From: Wuchereria bancrofti
Lineage: Eukaryota; Nematoda; Chromadorea; Rhabditida; Onchocercidae
Direction of reading: 5' to 3'
Length of the DNA stretch: 64,000 bases
NCBI GenBank assembly: GCA_005281725.1
Contig: SSBO01000013.1
Coordinates: 619,599 to 683,598, forward strand
The notes beneath the pieces were generated by a model that searched no databases, was not told the origin of the DNA, and saw only the letters and a list, made by a program, of their open reading frames with translations. The position numbers and the translations under genes were made by a program. Positions 1-13,578 of this stretch are shown here, piece by piece (positions within the stretch are counted from its first letter, which is position 1; each line of letters starts with the position of its first letter).

Positions 1-3000
1 AAAATCAAAAAGACAGTAAAAAGCAATAAAAAAAAAAAACTATGCCTAATTGTACGAACCTTGCCAACATGATTCCAGGTGGCGGAGATATTCAAACTAA
101 GACTCTGGTAATCATTCAAAGAAACTGGTCCCCAACCATATTTACCTAATAAAAAGCCGAAATTCAACAGGCTATATCAGCTTATTGATTTGGACAAAGT
201 CTTGCAGAATAGAGTTTTGATTTAGTGATAAGTACTCTTCTAATTTCTACAAAACCCACTGGCTAGTTTGTTTCAATAAAAAACCTTTCGAGTTCAGGAT
301 ATTAAAGACTGCTTTATCCTTTAAAATGCCTATATCAAAAAATTTGCAGTATCTTGCAGTATTGTCAAATTCATAAAACGGGATGAATGAATCCCTTACC
401 TAATGTAGGAAGAAATGTCGAACGAGCAGCAAATAAGCTTATAGCCAACACATTCACTTTTTCCACAAAACCGATAGTACAATCAGAAGGTGCATCCAAA
501 ATTAGTTCTCCAATAGCACGGATACACAATCTGAATTGCGTGAAACTGTTTATGGTTTACTAGCTCAATATTCATGGAATAATGTGTGATGCTTGAATGA
601 CATCAATCAAACAAGAAATAATACATAAAATTGCAGCAACAAGTTTGTCTCTGCTATTGTATTTTTAAATTTACCTTACACTTTTTGTTGCAATTCCTTA
701 GCAAAACATTAGTTTAATTGGAGAATTTTTAATGTACTTCTAAAATATATGCTCTAGGATATTTCGAAATGTCGCGAAATTTCTTATTTTTCTATCAAAT
801 AGAATTGAAATTCATTTAACAAAAATCTTTAGCTAATAATGAAAATAATGGGGAAGATACCATAAGTGTTGGATGGATTCTGCTCAATGCTATCATCGAT
901 TAGTGGAAATACGTATTGATGATCTCTTATATTTGAAACAAATTGCGGTACTGATGAAAACCGAAGAGATTTTGCAGAAACAACTTTGCGCTGCAAGAAA
1001 TACGAACTCGTACTAAAAAATTTCAATAAAATTAATATAATGAAAATATACTAGAAAATAAAAAAAACAATTGGAAATTAAAACAGTTTTCAAATTGATT
1101 TACTACCTCAATGATACATAAAATATCGCATTTGATTCATTATCATGTAATGACTATTATAGAATAAAATGGAAATATATAAGCATATAATTCATGATTC
1201 ATCTGTTTCAAGTGCTCCATCCGGAGTGTATTATTTCATTATTTATTAAAAATGATAGTACTGACAGAATACCTTAGTAAAAATGTTTGTTTCTGTGAAT
1301 GATAAGAAGCGATTACGGTGTTACCCGTGTCCATTGCTACAACAATACCATTTGTTTCGTCGATGAATTGGAAATGTCGCTTCCCATCTAATTTCTTCCA
1401 TCCAGATACTAGCAATGGTGAATTAAACAAATAATTTCGGAAGCATCAAACAGACGGCCGAAGTGATTTCTTGACTCAACATCAACATGCAGAGTAATGT
1501 AGTTAGAATGCAAAAATAAAAAAAAATGATGCATTAAGCAGGGAAATTGAAATATCTTTTCAATCGGTTACTTTTATTAACTTCTAATAAATGGTTTCAT
1601 GTTTTGAGCTAATTTTTCTTACAAAATAAGAAAGTTCTGATATGCAAACTAATTTATATAACTTACGGAGCCTGGTAAATATAAAGCTCCTTATGAGGAT
1701 ATTTGTTTCCTTCAATACCAAAGCAGCATCACCAACAGCATGAACTGGTAAATGCTGTTGTTATCACCGATAACTGATATATAAGTGGTGGTACCATAAA
1801 TTGTACTGAGCTATCTTTCCTGAGAGCATTAAATATGTTGACAACAGTGTCTTTCCTTTTTTTTGTTCGTCTCAATGTAAAAGGAAAAGTATAATAAATA
1901 ATAGCTGCTTTGGGTAATAAATAAATCAAAAGATTATGCTTGAATCATCGTCAAATATGGTTATATTTACATATAACAACGGCAGTATTAGAAAAAAAAA
2001 ATGATTTTTTGGAAATGCGCTACAGGAATGATTTTGGATTATGGTCTATACAAGCAAAAATTTTTATCAAGTTCTGAAGCGTAATTAACGTATGTCGGCA
2101 CTTTATCAACATTGAGAACAGTGCAGCAAGAATTAAATGTAACTGTTACTTTTCAAATCAAGTTTTGCATCCGGAGACAAACGTAACGCCTGATGATACC
2201 GTGGTGGAACCGTTAACTGTAACGGTTCAGTAACGGTCACTATCAATTGATCTTTAAAATGTTTGACTTCTTCGGAGAAAACCTTCGAATTTTCAGGATT
2301 CGATTTTCCGGTGATTTAGCTACGAAAGTCTGTAAGTGATATTTACCATTATAAATAATTTGACTAAGCAAATTTTTCTTAGGAAGCTACTTTAACTGCA
2401 ATCAGTTTGCAGTTCTGATAGCGAAGAATGACGCACTGTACTGCAAACTCTCTTAATGAATGTTACATCCAGAAACTAAATTAATTAAAAACCGTTTCAT
2501 CCAAGCAGAAGTGGTGAATATTTACGTCAATTGGCGATACAGCTTCGATGATGTCTGGTATAGCGATCCTCCAGGAGATTTTTAATGAGTACAGTGCTCC
2601 ACCGAATGAAAACGGTGTTTCATTTTCATTAAGACCATCAACGCAAGTCCACCTATTTGACCAACTTGTATCCGTGATGTAGAGAAGTGTATAAGAACTC
2701 CGGTAAACAACATTGTTTTAACAATAACTTCATCCTAAAATATACTCTTCATAAGGTACTGCAAATACAACATCGGAAGCCATTACTTAGCTCTCTTTTT
2801 AAATGAATAAAATACATGTTGTGCTCATGGAAATTTAAAACAAAAATGAAACTGCCTGAATAGAAAGAGCAATATTGTCCAAGTTAACAGAGCCTATAAT
2901 TTTCGCATATCCAACTACTTTGTTTGTTATCAGCCCATCTGATCCTGCAACAGCTACTGAAGTATTATTGAGATAATACTGCACCGATGGTAATGGTTGA

Positions 3001-6000
3001 GGTCCACCAGATATTTCTAACTGCAATAATAGTACTTTAAATTATTAAATCATTGCTTCTTCAATTGATAACTTTTGACACCTATATCAAAAATACTCAT
3101 AGAAAAGGAATTTGACTGCTTTAAATCTCCGATCACAAAAGTGAGATTTTATTCTAAAAAGCGAATTCAGTCATTCGAATTTCAATATTCATTAATTAAC
3201 AGAATGTAGCAGAGTATTTTCAGTTATACAATGACTGTTCAAATTCCTTTGAACAGTCTTCATAATAAGTTAAGGATCAAAATCAAATAAGCTGTGATAC
3301 TTGGAAAACAGAATCAGGAATAAGAGTTATCAGCTTCGGTTGTAATTGTATCAGTGCATAAACTTGAATGCTATGAACTGACTTTGTAATATCCATCCAT
3401 TGGCACGTCAAGCGGACGCACGAAGTGTTACGACACCAACAACATTACTTCGCAGGATGTAATGTGGATTAATTAATTGGCTAGGATTAAAAAAAATACC
3501 TTTAAATAATTTTTATATTTAATTATGGAACTTTAGAAGTTTACATTCTGAACAATGAGCAGTATACATCATGGATATAAAATGGTATATGATTCAAGAG
3601 AGAATACTTTTTGGATGGAAAATGAAATAAACCAAAGGAAGTGCAAAATACCTGGTTATCACTAAACCATTAGATGACGCATTCAGCTGTACATTCATGA
3701 TATCAGCATCATCGGTTATGAAGAAAAGGCCTTCCATATCACGAACTTTAAGTTTCAGTTCTTGTTCGGTGTTCAGTGCTAACTATAATAGAAGGTCCTG
3801 CTGGAGATACATACAATTTACGAAGAATAAGAAAGCAGTGAATTAATTGGCTAGGACCAAAAAAATATGATGTTTAGAAATACTGATACTTACAAATCCA
3901 GGTGCTTCGATTAAAAATCTCTTCTACATCTGTGATCGAAATTGTAACTGTGAAGTTTTGGTTAAGACATAAGCCCGAAGAGCTTTAATTTACCAACAGC
4001 CAATGGACGCATCTTTAAAAAATGTTATCAAAGGACTACAGATACTAGTGATGTGGTATGAATATGTTTGGAACATATAGGAAGTACAGTATGAAATCAC
4101 TCAAGCTCGAAAAATATAATTTCCTATCCCATTGGACATCTCAGCTTCCAGCAGGTTGGAATCATGATCCATCAAAGCAATATGTCCTGAATCATGTTCC
4201 AATCGAATAGCTTTTGAAGCACTCTTCTCATTTAATAATACGATCAAGGACGGTATCGCTTTCGCATTTCGGATCAAAAGTGTCTGCATCTTACTTTGCA
4301 ACTCTTGCGGGAAATAAAGTCGTCGATTTCCAACTTTATATTCTCGAGTTGATGCGATAATTTCTACTTTATCAACAATTTCCCGTGGTTTCAGAATGCC
4401 GCATACTAAATATCAAACTGATTCAGGTAAAGGCAAATAAAAGTTAATTCAATCAGTTCCCTGATATATCACAAAACTACCAGCGCTGTGATATAAAGAA
4501 GGAAGTGCCCATTGTTCTAAATGAAAAGTACTGTATTTGGTGTCAGAAACCGCTTGATAATAAAATTCTTCCACTTCATGTGAAACGTTAGTTAAGAAGA
4601 TTGCTAATGGAATCTTAACAAACAGGTGCACATATTTAATTTCAAAAGAACTACCTTCACTTAATTCGCTTCTCTTATTTTTCTCCACATCGCTACATCT
4701 TTATTACTTACTTTCCAATTCATTTTCAGGGAAGTCAACAAATCAAGCTGCTTCTTCAACCCCATCGATGGTCCCGATTCGCAATGTCCAAAAGCTGACA
4801 CTGCTAATGTAGATGGTTGACTGCAGCTAGCAGCACGCTACAATATAAAGTTAGATAAAAATTTCTCCAATTCTTCCTCAACTTTTTTGAATAAAAGGAA
4901 CATTGCTACATAAATAAAATTAAGGAATACAAAAAGATTTTATTATTGGAAAAACACATACCACATTTGTGGGACATTTATTTCGATAAGGCCTTAACAA
5001 AGATAGTGATAGCCGTGTGGGCAAACCACAACACACTCTCAATTTTCTTTCAGTATTAGCGAGTAGTGGATTCGTAGAAGAAGCTTCATTACCAAGAACA
5101 ACTACGATAAGCCGAAAATTAGAACTTAGAAATGGAGAAAAAAAACATTTTTTGAAAAATAGATATTGATAACAGCCCTAAAATATTTTCTTTGAAGACA
5201 TCGGCATTATCATCATTGACGATTATAACAGTAAATGGAACTAATGAAACTGTTTATTGCTAATGGCATGAGATATTTCCAAAAATCGTTTACATATCTT
5301 TATGGCCATGCATCAAAGATAAGCTGTTGAATGATTGAACACTTTAATCATATTCGTTTCGATATGATGTAAAAAACTTACCACGTCTCCCGTATTATCT
5401 TACACGTGGCAATAATCTATCCATCCTGAGAAGAAAAATCACCATTACTGATCAGATTTGATGTGTCACTGCAGATCACTGCAAAGCAACATTGTCAGAA
5501 ACATGAAAAATTGAGTTCAGAGTTCAACACAATTACCACAAAGACAAATTAGCAAATTACATTTTGAGTAATATTTCGATGGATCCAAAATCCACAGTCT
5601 CGGACTACCAAATGTACGAATAAAAAAGCTGCTGCCGAGCATAACGAATATTTCTGCAGGTGTTTCCAGCAAAGAAATCATTAATTTAGTCAATATGAGT
5701 CATTAGCACTCAAATACTTTACCCTTCCTTAGAACAAATAATAAACAGCAATCTATATCAGTAACGATATTCACACTCAATAAAACAGCTTAGCTACAGA
5801 AGGAGTAAATACACGACTGCCTGAAAAAAGAAACCTTCAATGGTAGATAAGCAGAAATCTGAATTACCAAAGTGAACTGTTGCAACGATATCACCAGAAG
5901 CAACAGCAGTAAGTACAAAACCGCAACAACTGTCATCGTATGAAGACATTCTTTCACAACCATTTGAATATTTATATATGTAATGTGACATACATACATA

Positions 6001-7520
6001 CAACACACACAAATTATCTTCTTTTAAATACACCGAAAATTTTAGGCTCTTATTAAACAGTTTACCTGAAGCTAATCAAAAAATGTCACTATCCTTTATT
6101 CATATTGATAAATCAACACGACGACAATCGGATATAGTCACTTTTTTACCTCCTGAATTGGCGTAAAGAGAAATATATAGGATTAAGTCAATACGAACCT
6201 GAAATATTTCAACTGAACTAATCTGATCATACATGGTAATAGCCGCTTTGTATTTGTTTATTTGAATGTTAGGAATACTTTAGTATCCTTCGTCTTTGAT
6301 GCGATGACCATAGCTTATTGAACAGTTTTGGTCTTTTTAAAATATGAAAAAAAAAGCAATCTAAAATATATGTTGGCTAATATATGCAGAAAAAGCCTTA
6401 CACTTTAAAATAACCTATAATTAAGCAATAAGCTAATGATGATAAGATGACATTTTGTTTGTAGATAACAAAGAAGTTTACTATTCTAACTATTTAAAAA
6501 CTATTTAGGAAATATTCAATTCATTTAACATGCTTCGGCTTCTAAATGCGACTTGCCGAAAGCAATTTCAGTTGGTTGTAAAACCTGAACAATTGCTTTT
6601 CCAAAATAAGCATTATTTTGCGCATCCTGTGCAATCACCTCTGTGTTACCGAGATTTGCAGTCAACAGAATTCCGTTAAAATCTATTGAGGCAACTTCTG
6701 GATTCATACTTTGCAAATGATCCCGTACCACCTCGTCTGAAATTGTTATCAGTAATAAAGATACCGTTGACGAAATAATACTGTTGATGAAAAAAAAAAA
6801 AAAAGTCTGAATCATAATATTTCAAATATATTATTATAAGATATACAGGAAATAAACCAAAAGCTTCTTAGAATGGATCCTTTTCGCATCAATGGATGGA
6901 AAGGCGACGAATGGCGATATCACTTCAATCGGCTTTGATATCACTGCAGTTGCTTTTTTTACCGACGACGATATCCTTAACTTTCCTTCCTGCAAGACAG
7001 AAAATTTCAATACACTACTTTAATGATCGTCATTCGCTTGCTCGGAAAGGATCTATAAATATAGTACGTTTATAAAACGAATTAACATCATACATATTCA
7101 TGACAAAAGATGTAATATTCTGCCATGCGTGAAAGTACCCAATAATACCAAAAGAACTAACCGAACTCATGACTGATATGAATGCTGCTCATAGCTTCGT
7201 GGTTCCACTCTTTATAGCTTTCACATTAAAACACGATCCATTATGTGATCTACTAATCACTTTGAAGTATTCTTCAGATATAACACTTTCGAAAATTGAA
7301 TTCTATAATACATATCATCAAAAACTATACGCAGTAAATAAAAACAAAACGATGTTCTATATGACAAATTTATAAATAACCTCTGGGATATATATGACAT
7401 TATTATCAGCACCAGTCACAACAAAAGAAATATTATATTCGCGTCCTATCTCCAGATACCATAAATAACCGCTAATTCTGATAAGCCAGATGGTTCAACA
7501 ACATGGATCCGAGCAGATGG

Positions 7521-7921
7521 TGTCGTGAAATGTATTAACTGCCAGATATTTTATGTTGCCTCAAACTTGGGTAATTAAACCAACAAATCAACATTGTAAC
7601 AACGCGCAACGAATACATATAATTATAAAACACTATAATATTATCAAAGTAGAATAAATAGTAGTGGGGATGGTTGTTTAGTTTATATAGAGAACTAAAC
7701 TGACAACCGGGTATCCGGCGAAGAACATTTGATCGATGTAAAACAAAGATTGCTAACAAAGGGTTTTTTATTGCGTGAGAAGGAAGTAATTAGCATAATG
7801 GCTTAAAGATCTAGACATAGATTAATTACAAATGCGAAATTATTCGGTGATTGACTTATCAGACGTTTGCTAATAAAATATTAGGATTTGGATGTAATTT
7901 AAATATGTCGTCTTTACGACA
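7521..7921. mobile_element. Solo-LTR-like insertion (401 bp) inside pseudogene exon 8
   Basis: The other copy of this segment runs uninterrupted here (about 58,320). In this copy 401 bp are inserted, beginning TGTCGTGAAA and ending TTTACGACA. This gives TG...CA termini within a short imperfect inverted repeat (TGTCGT/ACGACA). It is flanked by GATGG on both sides (7,516-7,520 and 7,922-7,926), a 5-bp target-site duplication. TG...CA ends with a 5-bp duplication fit a solo LTR of a BEL/Pao-type retrotransposon; a small inverted-repeat DNA element is the alternative. No open reading frame of note lies within it. Because the bases before GATGG are also CA, the exact edges can slide by two bases. 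Confidence 0.65.
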
Positions 7922-8596
7922 GATGGAGGTTTAGAACAATTAATGACTTTACATCTGAAAAAGAAATTGTATTTCTACAGCAGCGCATAAGCTTGGAATC
8001 CAAAACAACAAATCCTTCAACAGTATTTAAAAAACTAACTGAATATAAAGAATATATAGAAATAACACTTTATTTCCGAATCTCATGATATCCCTAGAAT
8101 CGATAAGTGAAGAAAAAATCCAAAATGGCATAGTTATAAATAAAGCAAAAGTTTGTTATATATGATGATAGTTGAAAACAACACAATGATTTCCAAAAAA
8201 AATAGATGATAAAGAATTCAACGAACAAGTTTCTACATCTTTAATCGATAGACGACATTGTCTTGATGGTAAGTATGTTGCTGCAACCATGAAACATACT
8301 ACCTCAAGAAAACATTAAGTTGTTTCAAAACATAACCTGAATTCATAAAAATAAATAGATGTAAACATGAATGAGTGAGGTACAAAGATCTACCTTCTGT
8401 GTCACTCTGCCTAATTATTTCTGCAGTATAATGTACACGTGATTATCAGCAAGAGATTCGCGACTACTATGAAATCCACATTTTGAGGTTTTAAATCTTT
8501 GAAGAGAAATCACTGGTTATCCGACAACACTAAATGTAAACAACAAGAAATGTTATTAGCAAAATTGATATAACAAATAGATATCATAAACAATAG

Positions 8597-8656
8597 AAAA
8601 CAGTAGCACCTGTGGATATATCTTCAAAACAGTAGCACCTGTGGATATATCTTCAA
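8597..8656. repeat. Perfect 30-bp tandem duplication in pseudogene exon 5
   Basis: Two adjacent identical 30-bp units (8,597-8,626 and 8,627-8,656) correspond to a single unit in the intact gene near 59,140-59,175. Although 30 bp would keep the frame, it duplicates part of a conserved lumenal segment. It is private to this copy. Confidence 0.85.
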
Positions 8657-10292
8657 CTAATGTCACATAGCCTGGAAAATATTAGAAGATATATATAATA
8701 TTCCTTCAATAATATTTTTTGTCTACAAGTATGACGTGAAATAGTAACAGTTAAGCTGTCTAATAAGTATATCTAATATGAGCTAATCTGTATTTTTTAA
8801 TATAATCATCTTTCTTTCAATTTAATAAACTGAAAAAAAAAAAAAAAACTCTGAACAAACAAAACACACACCATCAGGAGCTTCATATTTTGACTACGAA
8901 AATTCGAAGAGGTTTTCGGATAAAGATGATGATTCCAAATGCCATTCAAAAGGAATTTTTCCGAGATTAGTGAGATTAAAAATGTTTGTCCAAAATTTGG
9001 GAGTTAATTGTTTTATCCAGGTGTTCATTGCAACTTACCAGAACAGCAGACATTAAGAAAAAATATATGGTTAGCGTGCTTCATAATGCTCAATCAGTAA
9101 TCAAAAAGTAAAAAAAAGGGATATCAGGAGGAAAGAAAACAAGGTAAAGGATTTATAATTTATCCTCTAATCACTAGCATCATAAACATATCTCACTACT
9201 TGAAATTATTCATTGAAAAAACACTTATCAGAGAGCCAACCGCATAATTTTCCATCTCTTTTGCTAGCTCACAATTCAGAAATTTAGAAATGATAGTCAA
9301 GTACCAACTTTCAGCACTGTATGCTTGTACAGCGATTTTTGCTGATGAGGCATCCAGAAAAAGAACTTTCGTAATGATTGAAACAGAAATAGTTCGTAAC
9401 GTCAACACACCAGCATCTGCATGAAAAAAAGCATGTGTAATAGAACCGTTATGAAATCTCGTAAATGACAATCATGTTCAACAGAAGAGAACTTCCATCA
9501 GCGTACGAAATACGAAAAAAAATTAGGGCATTAACGAAAATTTAACTGGATATTTTTTCTAAAATGTCATTTTAATTGGAGAGTTTTCAGAAATCTAGAA
9601 AAAACAAAAACAATCGAAATTAGCAAAACCCATGATAACAAATAAAATATGAAGCGTAAAACCGTAACTAATATTAAAGGTCAAGAAAATAGCAACCGAA
9701 TTTAGGAGGTTGTGAGTATGTAAACATAAATAAGCGAAGGCAAAATTCGAACTCTTCAAATTTGCATGATTTCTGGAATTTAGCTGATGAACTGACTAAG
9801 TATAACCTTTATTTTCAGCAAAAACAACGGCTACCTGCTCCTCAGCATACTTCGAATTCGTTTCTACTGTGTAAAAATTTACTCCTTTTACTTATACAGT
9901 GTAACGAATTGACCTCCTAAAATATTTTTCAACTATTTTCAGATTTTTACTAACCAAAAAGCAACACCGTCATTACAGATTTTCAAACCAGAAATCCTTT
10001 TCAGTTAGAAGCCCTTTTAAGTTTATGAGCACCTGATTAGATAGATCCAGTGTTTTGCTCTAGCACTTAGCCCTCCGACCAACCTGAAGAACCAAGCTTT
10101 ACGAAATATTTCGTAGGATATAATACCATGTGATACATCCATTTGCCGAATCACTAACAATTAAGTCGAAAGTCACTTGAACACTGGGGTGATAGGGTAA
10201 CAGCACCTGTAGCACATTTAACGGTAATCGCTTACCAGCAGTACTGTGTACCATAATAACAACCGAAGCAACAAACAATGAAATCCAGTCAT

Positions 10293-12100
10293 CTATCTGA
10301 AAATTATATATGTATATTACTAAGAACATTTAGGATGATAATACTCCCTTTATTTCATCAGAATGTAGCACGTTTAATTAATCTCGACAAAAATGGTTTG
10401 AGTGTTAAATTCATTTAATCATCAGGATAGAGGGATAGATGAGCAAATATCCATTTCCAAACAATAAATATGACTTCAATAACAAAAAAAAAGAAAAGCT
10501 TACAATCCCACTCCAATTTGTGATCGATTGGCAACTCAGATTAACAAAGATTACTAATAAAATTTTATAACAACATATCTTCTCAATCTACTAGCAACTA
10601 AATTTAAAAAATCACTAAAATCTTACAACTTAATTTCTTTGTGGTATGAAGAGTATTTATGTAACAGAAGAAAAAACTGATAGTTTGAACAACCAAAAAA
10701 AAGAAAATTTTGCAATATTTAGTGTAGTAATTACTTGATTGGGCAGGAAAATTGACTGAGAGAAAAAGACGAAAAAAATGATTTTTTTCCTAAAAGAATC
10801 AAATTAATCACTACGGTATTAACCAAATGTATGAAATTTAAAATCATTTCAATGAAAACTTCGAAATAAAAATTTAGGGTAAAAACAGGAGAAATGATAA
10901 AATTACAGAAACAAGAAAGATAGCTAAGGAAAGGGAATGAACAGAATAACATCTACATTCACAATTCATATTAAAAACCGATAATAGACGATTTAAATTT
11001 TATGAAATTGATGAAATTATGACGCAAAATGAGTACTGAAGTTATGATCCTCGAAAAAAACCTGAGACCTGAAATGATACATTGCTACGACAAGATTTTA
11101 AAATTTGAAAAGGCAATATATGAGCAATTTGAGATGGAAATAAATTTATAACCCGAGCCATACCTTCGAAAACTTTGAAATACCTATACCTTCGAATCCC
11201 TTTAGTAATATGGACAGTTTCCTCGTTTGCTTCAAGGTTTAGGGTTGGGATTTCTAGCATTGAGATTTGGTAATTAAGGATTACTACTGTGATAATTGGA
11301 AATTCTTAATCGAACAAAATGATAGGCTCTCGTATGATATGTAAATATATATTGAATAACGGAAACAATGAAAAGCAGAAGTGAAACTGTTGCAAAAATA
11401 TTGTGGAATTTTGAGAGAAATATCGTGAATTGGTAAAAGTATTGGGAGAAAAAGAAAGAAACAAAAATTAAATTTAATTGGCTTACAATTATCTTTAATT
11501 TTCATTATGTAAGTAATATTTTTGCAGAGTAATTAAATTTGCATTAAATTAATTTACCATGCTCATAAGTTAGAGAAAATTCAATTCACAAAAGAAAGAA
11601 AAAAGATTTTCGCAGTATTTCGCTTTTCAGTTTGATATTCCAGAAAAACTTATTGGAATAAAAACATGAAAATTTAATGCTCGTTGGACATGAAATTTAA
11701 TTTTCAGTTTTTTTATGTTTCCATGATTATTAGTGGTAATGGAATAAATGGTTATCGTTATGCTATTGTGAGATTTTAGATTGCTTAATATTATCGATTA
11801 AATAAAATTTGATAAAAAAAAGGATAAGGGGAAAGTTATTAGGATAAAGACATGGGAACGTAGACAATTAGTCGCTTAAATGTTTTCTTTTTAGTTGAAA
11901 ATTCAAAAGGTAAGGAACTGAAATGTAGGTATGAGAAATACAAAGGTAATTTAAAATTTTTACTATCATTACTAGAAAGTTAAATATAACTTTTTTTTTG
12001 TTGGAACAATAGCAATAAATTTTATTGTTACATTGAAAGTTTAGAACATTCATAATTTGCTGTAATTCTATCCATGGCTTAGCTTCTCGAACGAAGAATC
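10293..12100. other. Upstream intergenic region of the gp210 relic
   Basis: Non-coding by my reading. It aligns with 61,005-62,850 upstream of the intact gp210 copy with small indels, so it belongs to the same duplicated segment and probably once held the promoter. Short ORFs here are not conserved in frame between the two copies. Confidence 0.6.
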
Positions 12101-12109
12101 CTGAAGAGA

Positions 12110-13480
12110 TCTACTCATACTTACAAATGCTTTGGTGACTGTATAGAAAGTCAGTACAGTATAGGAAGTCAGTCCTGTTGCAGATGACATAGTGGAAGGT
12201 CATGCCACTGCGGCATTGGTGGGGTGCGATTCTTAATGCGTTGTCTTCATGAAATAGTTCCTACGTTCGTTCTCAAAAACGGTGACAGTGTGGCAGATAC
12301 TATGTTTCCATGTTTGGTTTGAAGTTTTCAGTGGTGGATGTAACCAGGTTCTTTGGTCACTTCTTTTTCGGTATAAATTCGGGAAAGCAATATCTTTTAT
12401 CTTGAACACGTGACTAATTCAGTTCTAAGTAACTAGGCCTCAGTATTAGTAGTGATCTCTGTTTGTTCGAGGACGGTAATATTCGTCACGTGGTCAGCGT
12501 TTAAGATGGTATGAAAGCAGCGCTGCTGGAAGCGTTTGAGGAGTTGCAGATGGTATCATTAATGCTTCTGCGATAGTAGGAAATAGTTCACATGGAAGTA
12601 TTCGTGCAAGAATTTCACCATGCATACAGAACGAAGTAATACCTCGATAGTTTGAGTAGTTGGATTTTTTTCCTTTCTTATACAGGCAATAATGATTGCA
12701 TCTCGGAGATTCAGTGAAGGTTCACAATAAACTCGTGGAATTAAGCGTGAAATGCTTGGCTTCCGTGCTTCCAGATGCATCTGCTGTATGGCCTTGAAAA
12801 AAGAAAAGTTGGGCCTATGTCAGTTCAGTTCTCACTGATTTGCTGTTGAGTAATTTGCTGAATTACTGAATCCTTAACTGGACGGTGGACATTGAAGAGA
12901 GATCAAAATTGTTCAGATTATCGACTGAGAATGGAGCGTTTATCGATGAGGAAGAAACGGCTATGTGAACTGGGAAGAGGACTGTAACCTGATATGTTCA
13001 TCCAGAAACTGCTTTCAAAACTTTCAGAGTGTTCTGTAGTCGTCGGAATCTAAATATGATTGAATCTTTTGTATTAGATTGATCCGCCATCTGTTCTCGA
13101 TGTCCTAAAGTTTCTGTTAAAGTTTGCTACTTGCAAGACGAAAAGTTGTTTTCCTTCCGTGGATTGTTTTCATTGAACCAATCTTTGGTTTTTTTTGATA
13201 AAAATCCTAAGCACTCTGCAGAGGACTGCTGGATGCAATTTTTGATGAGTGCAAGAAGGAATCTATATGGAGTAGTCTACAAGTCTGGTTAGGGAGGTTA
13301 ACTTGGAAATTATCTTTTACTTAGAGGTAGCAGTAATTTCAATCAAGATCGTTAATTTTCAGCTTTTTCATGATTTGGCCTGAAAGCGAAGTTGAGTTTG
13401 CATCGCGTAAGGCAATGATCTGTTTAGCATCCTGCACTAGGCATCATTCGGGTATCTGTCTTTTATACTTAACCTACCCG
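12110..13480 (-). mobile_element. LINE (non-LTR retrotransposon) relic, linker and reverse transcriptase fragments
   Basis: Reading the minus strand in shifting frames recovers blocks typical of a LINE polyprotein, in the expected order. They are a TDHCLTRCKLNF-like block (about 13,420), DWFNENN (about 13,180), LKAVYG followed by SPLL (about 13,020), the reverse-transcriptase finger LRDAIII..KNPT (about 12,690), a degenerate GKILARL-like block (about 12,610), and the late LLKRFQQRC..ILN..VTNI..LEQ block (about 12,500). The palm region with the catalytic YADD box is missing: the sequence jumps directly from the finger to the post-RT block. Stops and frameshifts are frequent. The same element with the same gap is present at 62,860-64,000. 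The family assignment is from remembered motifs, not a search. Confidence 0.75.
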
Positions 13481-13578
13481 GATTTGAAATTATGATTGTT
13501 CTCCTAAAATGATTACCCTAAAGCTAATGAATACATTCTATTCATGGACCAATTGAGGCCTGTTTGGCTTACCGAAGG

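Larger units (their letters stand above)
1..10292 (-). pseudogene. Decayed second copy of nuclear pore membrane glycoprotein gp210 (NUP210/NPP-12-like)
   Basis: This stretch aligns through most exons and introns with the gp210 gene at 48,080-61,004, in the same orientation. Position 1 corresponds to about 49,700, so the 3' end lies outside the window. The start codon is at 10,292. Lesions visible by eye: a TAA just after the signal peptide where the other copy reads Leu-Asn; exon 2 (about 9,830-9,925) has an in-frame TAA and lacks an internal stretch; exon 6 (about 8,400-8,510) is shortened; exon 5 carries a 30-bp tandem duplication (8,597-8,656); exon 8 is split by an LTR-like insertion (7,521-7,921); frameshifts occur near 6,745, 3,975 and 510; and about 720 bp covering two exons are missing at position 1,440. 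It cannot encode the lumenal protein. It is a degraded paralogue rather than an allele, because divergence is spread throughout. Confidence 0.9.

Noticed and set aside
7169..7375. Plus-strand ORF of 68 codons conserved at 57,964-58,197
   Set aside because: Antisense shadow of gp210 exon 9, which reads correctly on the minus strand with matching splice phases.
12559..12780. Minus-strand 73-codon ORF upstream of the gp210 relic, also present at 63,374-63,631
   Set aside because: Looked like a conserved host gene because both copies keep it. It is the reverse-transcriptase finger region of a LINE relic, and flanking frames supply the rest of the LINE motifs.
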